A stretch of DNA of 7,279 nt from Pseudomonadota bacterium (GTDB lineage: Bacteria > Pseudomonadota > Gammaproteobacteria > Burkholderiales > Burkholderiaceae_C): NCBI GenBank assembly GCA_023418355.1, contig JAEZZU010000152.1, positions 1-7,279 of the forward strand, given 5' to 3'. Positions 1-7,025 of the stretch are shown here, piece after piece (positions within the stretch are counted from its first letter, which is position 1; the number at the start of each line of letters is the position of its first letter). The position numbers and the translations under genes were made by a program. A model generated the notes under the pieces. That model was not told where the DNA came from, ran no database searches, and was given only the letters and a program-made list of their open reading frames with translations.

Positions 1-2
1 CT

Positions 3-1685
3 GACCTGGAGGCGCTGCGTTCGTATTATCTGCAGCGTGGCTATCTGGACTTCCGTATCGACTCGACACAAGTTGCGATTTCTCCAGACAAGCAAAAGAT
101 CTCGCTGGTGGTCAATATCCATGAAGGCGACAAGTTTGTTGTTTCGGATGTGGAGCTCGAAGGCAACTATCTGGGGCGTGAAGATGAATTCAAGTCCCTG
201 GTGAAGATTCGCCCCGGCCAGCCTTACAACGCAGACCAGGTGGCAGAAACCACCAAGGCTTTCTCGGATCACTTCAGTAATTTCGGTTTTGCTTTTGCGC
301 GTGTGGAGGTTGTCCCTGAGATTGATCGTGAGAAAAACCTCGTCAAGTTTGTGCTGCAGGCAGAACCTTCGCGTCGCGCCTATGTGCGCCGCATTCACAT
401 CGAAGGCAATGACCGCACGCGTGACGAAGTGATTCGCCGTGAGTTCCGCCAGTTTGAATCTTCCTGGTACGACGGTGACAAGATCAAGCTCTCGCGTGAC
501 CGTGTAGACCGTCTGGGATTTTTCACGGAAGTGGATGTAGATACCCAGGAAATTCCTGGCTCTCCTGACCAGGTGGACTTGGTTGTGCGTGTGAAGGAAA
601 AGCCCACGGGGGCGGTGACTTTGGGCGCAGGCTTCTCGAGTGCCGAAAAGGTGTCATTGAGCTTTGGTATCAAGCAGGAAAACGCTTTTGGCTCGGGTAA
701 CTATCTGGGCCTGGATATCAACACCAGCAAGTACAACCGCACATTGGTGGTGAGTACGACCGATCCTTATTTCACAGAGGATGGCATCTCTCGCACGATT
801 GATGCCTACTACAGAACCAGTCGGCAGTACAACGATGTTGGTATTAGAAATGAGACTATCAAAGCGACGGATTTGTATTCGGTCGTTTCGAAAGGTGCTT
901 CTGTACGATTTGGCATCCCATTTAGCGAAATAGATACGGTATATCTGGGGCTGGGGTTTGAGCAGGCCAAGATAAATAAAGGGTTATTGATGCCCTTGCA
1001 GTATGAACAGTATGCTGACAAGAGTAATACAGCTGTGCCGTTTACTTTGGGCTGGGGGCGTGACTCCCGCGATAGTGCCCTGGCTCCTAATTCTGGTCGC
1101 TATCAGCGTGTCAATGCCGAGCTGTCCCCAGCAGGTGATCTGAAGTATGTGAAGGCCACTTACCAGTTCCAGCAGTATGTGCCAGTGACCAAGGCCGTGA
1201 CATTTGCCTTCAATACGGAGCTGGGCTGGGGCAAGGGGCTGGGCGGTAATGCTTACCCTATCTTCAAGAACTTCTATGCTGGTGGCCTGGGTTCGGTTCG
1301 GGGCTTTGAACAAGGTAGTCTGGGGCCTCGCGCAACAAAGTACATAGGCAGTAACGGGGTGAAAGACTACGGTAGTTACTCCTACTTGGGAGGAAACAAG
1401 AAGGCCGTCATGAACTTTGAGCTGATTGCTCCATTCCCAGGTGCAGGTAATGACAAGACCCTGCGCTGGTTTACGTTTGTAGACGTTGGCACTATTTACG
1501 GTGACAAGGAACAGACCCGAGGCCTTGGTGTTATAAACGCCGATGGCATGCGAGCATCAGCAGGTATTGGCTTGAGCTGGATTTCTCCGCTGGGACCACT
1601 GCGACTGGCTTGGGCGAACCCCATTCGCAAGCAAGCGGGTGATGAGTTGCAAAAACTTCAATTTCAAATTGGAACGGCTTTCTGA
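3..1685 (+). CDS. bamA: Outer-membrane protein assembly factor BamA (5' partial)
   Basis: Central Omp85-family subunit of the BAM complex, which folds and inserts beta-barrel proteins into the outer membrane. The frame is open from base 3, upstream of the first ATG at 108, and the codons before that ATG encode typical POTRA3 sequence (LRSYYLQRGY), so the gene begins outside the window. About 560 residues are present: the end of POTRA3, POTRA4 (about bases 130-365), POTRA5 (about 375-600, with RRIHIEGNDRT and DRLGFF) and the 16-strand barrel from about 609. The Omp85 signature VRGF of loop 6 is at 1296-1307. The protein ends in a phenylalanine (IGTAF), as outer-membrane barrels do. By comparison with E. 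coli BamA, roughly 230 N-terminal residues are missing. The stop codon overlaps the skp start by one base. Part of the barrel (about 837-1025) is unusually AT-rich. The identification is very secure. Confidence 0.97.
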   Translation, partial: DLEALRSYYLQRGYLDFRIDSTQVAISPDKQKISLVVNIHEGDKFVVSDVELEGNYLGREDEFKSLVKIRPGQPYNADQVAETTKAFSDHFSNFGFAFARVEVVPEIDREKNLVKFVLQAEPSRRAYVRRIHIEGNDRTRDEVIRREFRQFESSWYDGDKIKLSRDRVDRLGFFTEVDVDTQEIPGSPDQVDLVVRVKEKPTGAVTLGAGFSSAEKVSLSFGIKQENAFGSGNYLGLDINTSKYNRTLVVSTTDPYFTEDGISRTIDAYYRTSRQYNDVGIRNETIKATDLYSVVSKGASVRFGIPFSEIDTVYLGLGFEQAKINKGLLMPLQYEQYADKSNTAVPFTLGWGRDSRDSALAPNSGRYQRVNAELSPAGDLKYVKATYQFQQYVPVTKAVTFAFNTELGWGKGLGGNAYPIFKNFYAGGLGSVRGFEQGSLGPRATKYIGSNGVKDYGSYSYLGGNKKAVMNFELIAPFPGAGNDKTLRWFTFVDVGTIYGDKEQTRGLGVINADGMRASAGIGLSWISPLGPLRLAWANPIRKQAGDELQKLQFQIGTAF

Positions 1686-2194
1686 TGAAAAAAATGTATC
1701 GCACATTGGCAGTTTCTGCCCTGCTGGGTGGTTTGGCATTGACCACCTACGCGCAAGAATTTAAAGCGGGCTTTGTGAACACGGATCGCATCTTCCGTGA
1801 AGCATCGTCGGCCAAAGCTGCACAAAGCAAGCTGGAGCAAGAGTTTTCCAAGCGCGAGCGTGAGCTGGTCACTGCAAGCAACCAGCTCAAGAGCGCATCT
1901 GAGGCTTTCGAGCGCGAAGCTCCCACGATGTCGGAGAGCCAGCGTCTGGCCAAGCAGCGCGCTTTGGTGGAGCAGGATCGTGACTTCCAGCGCAAGAGCC
2001 GTGAGTTCCAGGAAGACCTGAGCGTTCGCAAGAACGAAGAACTGGCGCGTGTGCTGGAGCAGGCCAACCGCGTAGTGCAGCAAGTGGCTGAAAAGGAAAA
2101 GTACGACATCATCCTGCAGGAAGCTGTCTACGTGAACCCCAAGCACGACATCACCGATAAAGTGATCAAGGCTTTGAATGACGCTTCCAAGTAA
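1685..2194 (+). CDS. skp: Periplasmic chaperone Skp/OmpH
   Basis: Trimeric periplasmic chaperone that holds unfolded outer-membrane proteins between the Sec translocon and the BAM complex. The 169-residue product has a Sec signal peptide: MKK start, hydrophobic core at about residues 8-19, likely cleavage after TYA at residue 23. The short N-terminal strand motif GFVNTDRIF follows. A long charged region rich in Glu, Lys, Arg and Gln (about 35-125) fits the coiled-coil tentacles. The C-terminal part (YDIILQEAVYVNP, then DKVIKAL) is characteristic of the family. Length is close to the usual 160-180. The ATG at 1685 shares one base with the bamA stop and only a weak GGA lies upstream, so translational coupling is likely. 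A second ATG at 1694 would lose the MKK charge and is less likely. bamA followed by skp and lpxD is the conserved order. Confidence 0.95.
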   Translation: MKKMYRTLAVSALLGGLALTTYAQEFKAGFVNTDRIFREASSAKAAQSKLEQEFSKRERELVTASNQLKSASEAFEREAPTMSESQRLAKQRALVEQDRDFQRKSREFQEDLSVRKNEELARVLEQANRVVQQVAEKEKYDIILQEAVYVNPKHDITDKVIKALNDASK

Positions 2195-2197
2195 GCC

Positions 2198-2203
2198 TTG
2201 AGG
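2198..2203 (+). promoter_or_regulatory. Ribosome binding site that questions the lpxD start
   Basis: TTGAGG, with a GAGG core at 2200-2203, is the only Shine-Dalgarno-like sequence in the skp-lpxD gap. It lies 1 base before the ATG at 2205, which is too close, but 7 bases before the in-frame GTG at 2211, which is near ideal. The GTG would give a product beginning MIVQLGQI, two residues shorter than the ATG product. Spacing alone favours GTG. Confidence 0.5.
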
Positions 2204-2204
2204 C

Positions 2205-3212
2205 ATGGAAGTGATTGTTCAGCTTGGACAAATACTCGATGCCTTGGGTGGTGAGCTGGTGGGAGGCAGTAGAGAGATACCCATCTCTCGGATTGCTCCT
2301 CTGGAGACTGCGGATGCAGGATCTATCAGTTTTCTGAGCAACCCAAGGTACGAAGCACAAATGGCCGCCTCCAAGGCGGCCTGTGTCGTTGTTGCGCCTG
2401 GTATGCGCGCTGCAGCTGAGCAGCGTGGTGCGTGCATTGTGGCGGCCAATCCCTATGTGTATTTCGCAAAGCTGACGCAGTTCTGGAAGGCGCAGCAGCA
2501 AGGCGGTGCACGGGTAGGGATTCATCCGTCTGCAGTCGTGGATGCGACGGCGCAGGTGGATGCTTCTGCCTATGTAGGGCCGCTGTGCGTGATTGGTGCA
2601 GGCGTCAAGATCGGCGCGAATACGGTGTTGACCTCGCGTGTGACGGTTGCCGATGGCTGTGAGCTGGGTCAGCGCTGTTTGGTCCATCCCGGGGTGGTGA
2701 TTGGTGCTGATGGCTTTGGCTTTGCCAATGAGGCGGGCAGCTGGATCAAGATCGAGCAGCTGGGCCGTGTACGCATTGGTAACGATGTGGAAATTGGTGC
2801 CAATACCTGTATCGACCGCGGAGCGCTGGATGACACCGTGATTGAGGATGGTGTCAAGCTCGACAATCTCGTGCAGATTGCGCACAACGTCCACGTAGGC
2901 GAGCACACGGTGATTGCTGGCAATACCGGCATTGCAGGCAGTGCCCGCATTGGCAAACACTGCTCGATTGGTGGTGCGGCCAATATCCTTGGGCATCTGA
3001 GCATTGCAGATGGCACCAGTATTTCTCCAACATCCATGGTGACTCGCTCGATTCACCAGCCAGGCTTGTACACTGGCATCTTTCCCTTGCAAACCAATGA
3101 GCAGTGGGAAAAAAACGCCGCATCGCTCAAGCAATTGCATGTGCTGCGAGAGCGCATCAAAAAGCTGGAGCTTGCGATGCAAGCGGAAAAAAGCACGAAC
3201 GGAAATTCATAA
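2205..3212 (+). CDS. lpxD: UDP-3-O-(3-hydroxyacyl)glucosamine N-acyltransferase LpxD
   Basis: Third step of cytoplasmic lipid A synthesis: transfers an (R)-3-hydroxyacyl chain from ACP to the 2-amino group of UDP-3-O-acyl-glucosamine. The 335 residues (from the ATG) match the family. The N-terminal uridine-binding domain (about 1-105) contains FLSNPRY at 43-49, including the conserved Phe, Asn and Tyr. A left-handed beta helix of hexapeptide repeats spans about 106-285, with IGADGFGFA at 166-174 and CIDRGAL at 202-208. The catalytic His is H227 in QIAHN (E. coli His239) and the second conserved His is H264 (E. coli His276). A C-terminal helix (about 295-330) fits the ACP-binding tail. The E. 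coli acyl-pocket residue Met290 aligns with M278. The start may be GTG at 2211, judged by ribosome-site spacing. The stop overlaps the fabZ ATG by one base. An in-frame A AAA AAC heptamer lies near the 3' end. Confidence 0.96.
   Translation: MEVIVQLGQILDALGGELVGGSREIPISRIAPLETADAGSISFLSNPRYEAQMAASKAACVVVAPGMRAAAEQRGACIVAANPYVYFAKLTQFWKAQQQGGARVGIHPSAVVDATAQVDASAYVGPLCVIGAGVKIGANTVLTSRVTVADGCELGQRCLVHPGVVIGADGFGFANEAGSWIKIEQLGRVRIGNDVEIGANTCIDRGALDDTVIEDGVKLDNLVQIAHNVHVGEHTVIAGNTGIAGSARIGKHCSIGGAANILGHLSIADGTSISPTSMVTRSIHQPGLYTGIFPLQTNEQWEKNAASLKQLHVLRERIKKLELAMQAEKSTNGNS
3110..3154 (+). other. Possible -1 slippery site plus hairpin in the lpxD 3' end
   Basis: A run of seven A (3109-3115) followed by C forms the heptamer A AAA AAC at 3110-3116, in the correct phase of the lpxD frame (GAA AAA AAC, residues Glu-Lys-Asn). 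Seven bases later CGCTC (3124-3128) can pair with GAGCG (3150-3154), and inside it AGCA (3130-3133) can pair with TGCT (3142-3145). The -1 frame from this site is the fabZ frame and has no stop before the fabZ ATG. This may be coincidence. A AAA AAC is a weaker bacterial slip site than A AAA AAG, and I see no upstream Shine-Dalgarno-like stimulator. Confidence 0.25.
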
Positions 3213-3664
3213 TGGATATTCACGCAATTCTCAAGCAACTTCCTCATCGTTATCCTTTCCTGCTGGTGGATCGTGTTGTCGAGCTTGAGAGCAATAAGCG
3301 CATTCGCGCCATCAAGAACGTTACTTTTAACGAGCCTTACTTCATGGGGCACTTCCCGGGCCGCCCTGTGATGCCTGGCGTGCTGATGCTGGAGGCGCTG
3401 GCACAGGCTGCAGGCCTGCTGGCATTTGATGCCATGGGCCAGGTGCCTGATGAAAACAATATCTACTATTTCGTAGGTATTGACTCGGCACGCTTCAAGC
3501 GCCCTGTGGAGCCTGGTGATCAGCTGATTCTGGAAGCTTCGATCGATCGCGTGCGCGCAGGCATCTGGAAGTTCAAGGGTGTGGCTCGCGTGGGTGATGA
3601 AGTGGCCTGCGAAGCTGAGCTGATGTGCACCATGCGTTATGTAGGTCCTGAAAAGCAGGCTTGA
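3212..3664 (+). CDS. fabZ: 3-hydroxyacyl-[acyl-carrier-protein] dehydratase FabZ
   Basis: Cytoplasmic hot-dog-fold dehydratase of type II fatty acid synthesis: converts (R)-3-hydroxyacyl-ACP to trans-2-enoyl-ACP. The 150-residue product has PHRYPFLLVDRV at 11-22, the active-site segment GHFPGRPVMPGV at 46-57 with catalytic H47, and E61 in the central helix (E. coli His54 and Glu68). The chosen ATG overlaps the lpxD stop (TAATG) and has GGA at 3201-3203, 8 bases upstream. The same frame is open back to at least 3104 inside lpxD, but that extension (start GTG) has no FabZ-like sequence and is not the normal N-terminus. Its place among lpx genes is conserved and makes sense, because its substrate is also the acyl donor for LpxA and LpxD. 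Only the FabZ-versus-FabA choice needs thought: FabA is longer and isomerising, and sequence, length and context all point to FabZ. Confidence 0.97.
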   Translation: MDIHAILKQLPHRYPFLLVDRVVELESNKRIRAIKNVTFNEPYFMGHFPGRPVMPGVLMLEALAQAAGLLAFDAMGQVPDENNIYYFVGIDSARFKRPVEPGDQLILEASIDRVRAGIWKFKGVARVGDEVACEAELMCTMRYVGPEKQA

Positions 3665-4458
3665 TGAGCAGCGCCAATATCCATCCCACCGCCATCATCC
3701 ACGAAGGGGCGCAACTGCATCCTTCTGTGACTGTGGGTGCATACAGCGTGATTGGCAGTCATGTCAAAGTGGGTGCTGGCACGCGTATTGGGCCGCACTG
3801 CGTCATCGAAGGTCGCACCACCATTGGCGAAGACAACAATATTTTTCAGTTTGCGTCGCTGGGTGCGCAGCCGCAGGACAAGAAGTATGCGGGCGAGCCT
3901 ACACAGCTGGTGATTGGTGACCGCAACACCATTCGTGAGTTCTGCACCTTCAATACGGGCACGGCGCAGGATACGGGTGTGACGCGCGTGGGCGATGACA
4001 ACTGGATCATGGCCTATGTGCACATTGCGCACGACTGCGTGGTGGGCAACAACACCATCCTCGCCAACAACGCCACACTGGCTGGCCACGTGCATCTGGG
4101 CGACTGGGTGATTCTGGGTGGCCTCACAGGTGTGCATCAGTTCGTCAAAATCGGGGCACATGCCATGTCGGGCTTTGCCAGCCGCATTGCACAGGATGTG
4201 CCACCTTACATGATGGTGGAAGGCAATCCGCTGGCCGTGCGCGGCTTCAATATTGAAGGTCTGCGCCGCCGTGGCTTTACGCCAGAGCGTATTCAGGCTG
4301 TGAAGCAGATGCACAAGCTGCTCTATCGTCAAGGCCTGACCTTGCAGGCAGCACAAGCATCCATGGCTGAACTGGCGACAGAAATGCCTGAAGCAGTCGC
4401 TGACATCTGCCTGATGCAGGAATTTTTGCAAGCTTCCACCCGAGGCATTGCACGCTAG
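3664..4458 (+). CDS. lpxA: UDP-N-acetylglucosamine O-acyltransferase LpxA
   Basis: First step of lipid A synthesis: transfers an (R)-3-hydroxyacyl group from ACP to the 3-OH of UDP-GlcNAc in the cytoplasm. The 264 residues begin at the ATG that overlaps the fabZ stop (TGATG). An in-frame TTG at 3661 adds one residue but is a poorer choice. Hexapeptide-repeat left-handed beta helix covers about 5-185, beginning IHPTAIIHEGA. Catalytic H123 lies in HIAHD (E. coli His125), followed by LANNATLAGH and the conserved QDVPPYM (177-183). The C-terminal helical domain carries NIEGLRRRGF (196-205) and ends in STRGIAR. Aligning GAHAMSGFAS with E. coli GAHVMVGGCS puts F171 at Gly173, the residue that sets acyl-chain length. 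A bulky residue there predicts a shorter chain than the C14 of E. coli. It is followed by lpxB after 2 bases. Confidence 0.97.
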   Translation: MSSANIHPTAIIHEGAQLHPSVTVGAYSVIGSHVKVGAGTRIGPHCVIEGRTTIGEDNNIFQFASLGAQPQDKKYAGEPTQLVIGDRNTIREFCTFNTGTAQDTGVTRVGDDNWIMAYVHIAHDCVVGNNTILANNATLAGHVHLGDWVILGGLTGVHQFVKIGAHAMSGFASRIAQDVPPYMMVEGNPLAVRGFNIEGLRRRGFTPERIQAVKQMHKLLYRQGLTLQAAQASMAELATEMPEAVADICLMQEFLQASTRGIAR

Positions 4459-4460
4459 AC

Positions 4461-5630
4461 ATGTCGGTACAAGACACATTCCAGCCTCGCATAGCGATGG
4501 TGGCCGGCGAGACGTCAGGAGACTTGCTCGCCGGTTTGCTTTTGGACGGTATGCAGCAGCAATGGCCGCAAGTCCCAAGCTATGGCATTGGCGGTCCGCA
4601 CATGCAGCAGCGTGGCTTTGAAGCGCTGTGGCCCAGTGAGCGACTGGCCGTACATGGCTACAGCTTTGAAGTGCTGATGCGGCTGTGGGACATCCTGTCC
4701 ATCCGCAAGCAGCTGCGTGCGCGCCTGTTGCAGGATCGCCCCGATGTGTTTGTCGGGGTCGATGCGCCGGACTTCAATCTGGGCCTGGAGCAGGATCTGC
4801 GCGCGGCCGGTATCAAGACGGTGCATTTTGTCTGCCCCTCGATCTGGGCATGGCGTCCGGAGCGGGTGCACAAGATCCGTGCCGCGGCCGATCATGTGCT
4901 CTGCCTGTTCCCGTTTGAGCCAGAGCTGCTGGCACAGCATGACATCGCTGCCACCTATGTGGGGCACCCCCTGGCGCAAGTGATCCCCATGGAGCCTGAC
5001 CGTGCGGCTGCACGTACCCGTCTGGGGCTGGAGCAGGACAAGCCGGTACTGGCTTTGCTGCCGGGTAGCCGCCGTGCGGAAGTGCAGTACATCGCCAGGC
5101 CCTTCATGCGGGCGGCAGCACTGCTCAAGCAGGAGTTTCCCGGCTTGCAGGTGGTATTGCCTGCGGTGCCAGCATTGCATGAGCGTCTGCTGGCCTTGTC
5201 GCATGAACTGCAAGTGGCGTCCTGGCTGAAGATTGTCAAAGGCCAGTCCCACGATGTGCTGGCGGCCTGTGACTGCACCTTGATTGCCAGCGGCACGGCT
5301 ACCTTGGAGGCTGCTTTGTTCAAGCGCCCCATGGTGATTTCCTACAACATGCACCCCTGGAGCTACAAGCTCATGCGGCGCAAGCAATTGCAGCCATGGG
5401 TAGGGTTGCCCAATATTTTGTGTTCAGACTTCGTGGTGCCTGAACTCCTGCAAGACCAGGCTACGCCCAGAGCGCTTGCAGATGCGATTGCGCAGTGGCT
5501 GGACCACAGTGAGCACGCTCGGGTCAAGGTCCAGGCCATACAGGCGCGTTTTACCGCCTTGCACCACAGTTTGTTTCGAGACACCCCTCAGTTATCCGCA
5601 CATGCCATCCAAAAAATCCTCTCTACCTGA
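4461..5630 (+). CDS. lpxB: Lipid A disaccharide synthase LpxB
   Basis: Family 19 glycosyltransferase that joins UDP-2,3-diacylglucosamine and lipid X to form the tetraacyl disaccharide-1-phosphate of lipid A, releasing UDP, as a peripheral inner-membrane protein. The 389 residues contain the family landmarks in order: AGETSGD (15-21), VGVDAPDFN (99-106, with D101 matching the catalytic Asp98 of E. coli), SIWAWRP (127-133), LLPGSRRAEV (199-208), SGTATLEAAL (277-286) and GLPNIL (315-320). Length is normal. The ATG at 4461 follows the lpxA stop by 2 bases with no strong ribosome site, so coupling to lpxA is likely. LpxC and LpxH, which make its substrates, are not in this window. The last 29 bases overlap the start of rnhB in another frame. 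Confidence 0.97.
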   Translation: MSVQDTFQPRIAMVAGETSGDLLAGLLLDGMQQQWPQVPSYGIGGPHMQQRGFEALWPSERLAVHGYSFEVLMRLWDILSIRKQLRARLLQDRPDVFVGVDAPDFNLGLEQDLRAAGIKTVHFVCPSIWAWRPERVHKIRAAADHVLCLFPFEPELLAQHDIAATYVGHPLAQVIPMEPDRAAARTRLGLEQDKPVLALLPGSRRAEVQYIARPFMRAAALLKQEFPGLQVVLPAVPALHERLLALSHELQVASWLKIVKGQSHDVLAACDCTLIASGTATLEAALFKRPMVISYNMHPWSYKLMRRKQLQPWVGLPNILCSDFVVPELLQDQATPRALADAIAQWLDHSEHARVKVQAIQARFTALHHSLFRDTPQLSAHAIQKILST

Positions 5631-6255
5631 GCAAAGCACACTGCCTTGGCATGCGCCAGGTCTGGTTGCCGGGGTGGATGAGGCAGGGCGTGGCCCGCTG
5701 GCCGGCCCCGTCGTCGCGGCAGCTGTGATTCTGGACGACCTGAACCCCATTGAAGGCCTGGCCGATTCCAAGAAGCTTTCTGCTGCACGTCGTGAAAAGT
5801 TGTTCGATGAAATCCGGGCCAAGGCCCTGTGCTTTTGCATTGCACAGGCTTCGGTCGAAGAAATTGACCGCCTCAACATCCTGCAGGCCACGATGCTTGC
5901 CATGCAGCGTGCCGTCAATGGCCTGCGCCTGAAGCCCAGTCTGGTACAGGTGGACGGCAATCGCATTCCCAGGCTGGATGTGCAGGCCGAGGCCATCGTC
6001 AAGGGTGATGCCAAGATCCAGGCTATTTCTGCGGCCTCCATTCTGGCCAAGGTGCATCGCGACCGCTGGTGTCAGGAGTTTGATCTGCAATACCCGGAAT
6101 ACGGTTTTGCAGCGCACAAAGGCTATGGCACAGCAGCACATTTGCAGGCGCTGCGTGGGCTGGGGGCTACGCCTGAGCATCGCCGCAGCTTTGCGCCCGT
6201 GGCGCAGGTGCTCCACATCTCGACAGCGCTTTCTGGCGCAGTGACAGAGCTATGA
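5602..6255 (+). CDS. rnhB: Ribonuclease HII
   Basis: Endonuclease that nicks the RNA strand of RNA/DNA hybrids and starts removal of single ribonucleotides misincorporated in DNA. The 217-residue product begins with GVDEAGRGPLAGPV (24-37). The metal-binding residues D26, E27, D118 (in VDGN) and D136 (in KGDAKI) match E. coli RNase HII D16, E17, D108 and D126 with a constant offset of ten. SAASILAKVHRD (143-154) and the HKGYGT segment (172-177) are further family signatures. I chose the ATG at 5602, inside the end of lpxB. No in-frame start codon lies between it and the GTG of residue 25, immediately before the catalytic Asp. No clear ribosome site is visible, so translation probably relies on ribosomes finishing lpxB. 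The frame stays open further upstream, but that sequence is lpxB read in a shifted frame. Confidence 0.95.
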   Translation: MPSKKSSLPEQSTLPWHAPGLVAGVDEAGRGPLAGPVVAAAVILDDLNPIEGLADSKKLSAARREKLFDEIRAKALCFCIAQASVEEIDRLNILQATMLAMQRAVNGLRLKPSLVQVDGNRIPRLDVQAEAIVKGDAKIQAISAASILAKVHRDRWCQEFDLQYPEYGFAAHKGYGTAAHLQALRGLGATPEHRRSFAPVAQVLHISTALSGAVTEL

Positions 6256-7022
6256 ACATCACAGAAATTTCTTCGCGCGACAACGCGTTTGTCAAAGAAC
6301 TGCGCCGCCTCTCGCGCGAAAGCGGCATGTACCGCAAGCTGGGCCATGTGTGGCTGGAAGGCGATCATCTTTGCCGCGCAGCGCTCACCCGTGGCCTGAA
6401 GCCCAAGGTGGCTGTTTTTTCCAAGTCTTTTTGGCCTCAAGCGCCCGTGGAGTGGGCGCAAGCAGCTAGTAAAGTCGTAGTGATTGACGATGCCTTGTTT
6501 GCTGATATCAGCGGGCTGGAGTCGCCTGCGCGCATGGGCTACATCCTGCCCTGGCAGGCAGGTGCGGAACTCCTGCCCCATGCTGCCGCCGTGGTGCTGG
6601 ACCGTGTGCAGGATGCAGGCAATGTGGGCTCCATCTTGCGCTCGGCCTCTGCCTTTGGCTTCAAGCAAATCATTGCCATGAAGGGTACGGCTGCCCTGTG
6701 GAGTCAGAAGGTGCTGCGTGCAGGCATGGGGGCGCACTTTGCCTTGCACCTGGTCGAAGGTGTGGAGCCAGAGGCGCTGCAGCAGCTGCAGGTGCCGCTG
6801 CTGGTGACCAGTTCGCACCGTGGCGATCTGATTCATGAATCCACACTGCCATGGCCCTGTGCATGGGCGATGGGCCATGAAGGGCAAGGGGTGGGTGAGG
6901 CTGTGGAAGCCTTGGCTGCGCAGCATGTACGCATTGCGCAGCCCGGGGGCGAAGAGTCCCTGAACGTGGGCGCCGCCGCCGCTATCTGTTTGCATGCCAG
7001 TGCGCTTTCTGCACTGAAGTGA
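6252..7022 (+). CDS. SpoU/TrmH-family RNA 2'-O-methyltransferase
   Basis: SAM-dependent ribose methyltransferase of the SPOUT (trefoil-knot) class acting on rRNA or tRNA. The 256 residues have an N-terminal SpoU-type substrate-binding domain (about 30-100, starting near HVWLEGDHL). The three SpoU motifs follow: motif 1 at 117-136 with LDRVQDAGNVGSILRSA (N124 and catalytic-type R130), motif 2 at 205-214 with AMGHEGQGV (E210), and motif 3 at 228-242 with IAQPGGEESLNVG (S236, N238). This resembles RlmB/TsnR-like rRNA enzymes, but the exact target nucleotide cannot be read from sequence, so no symbol is given. The ATG overlaps the rnhB stop in an ATGA junction. It is the last gene of the operon; a possible folded terminator-like repeat starts four bases after the stop. 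Confidence 0.9.
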   Translation: MNITEISSRDNAFVKELRRLSRESGMYRKLGHVWLEGDHLCRAALTRGLKPKVAVFSKSFWPQAPVEWAQAASKVVVIDDALFADISGLESPARMGYILPWQAGAELLPHAAAVVLDRVQDAGNVGSILRSASAFGFKQIIAMKGTAALWSQKVLRAGMGAHFALHLVEGVEPEALQQLQVPLLVTSSHRGDLIHESTLPWPCAWAMGHEGQGVGEAVEALAAQHVRIAQPGGEESLNVGAAAAICLHASALSALK

Positions 7023-7025
7023 AGC

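Noticed and set aside
3131..3138. Palindrome GCAATTGC
   Set aside because: An 8-base palindrome within coding sequence occurs by chance. It has no companion copies or regulatory context.
3187..3193. A AAA AAG heptamer near the lpxD end
   Set aside because: In the lpxD frame it reads GAA AAA AGC, so a -1 slip would mispair in the A site. It is in phase only in the fabZ frame, upstream of the fabZ start, where normal ribosomes do not read.
3104..3211. N-terminal extension of FabZ starting at GTG 3104
   Set aside because: The extra 36 residues are lpxD read in another frame and have no FabZ similarity. The ATG at 3212 has a ribosome site and gives the family's normal N-terminus. The open frame matters only for the possible frameshift noted in the findings.
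4515..5387. Long minus-strand frame (290 codons) opposite lpxB, and similar ones opposite lpxD and lpxA
   Set aside because: These are antisense shadows of well-identified genes in GC-rich DNA. Their translations are low-complexity His/Gln/Arg-rich with no recognisable motif.
5476..5601. Longer RNase HII starting at 5476
   Set aside because: The extension is lpxB coding sequence in a shifted frame. RNase HII proteins begin shortly before GVDEAGRG, which fits the ATG at 5602.
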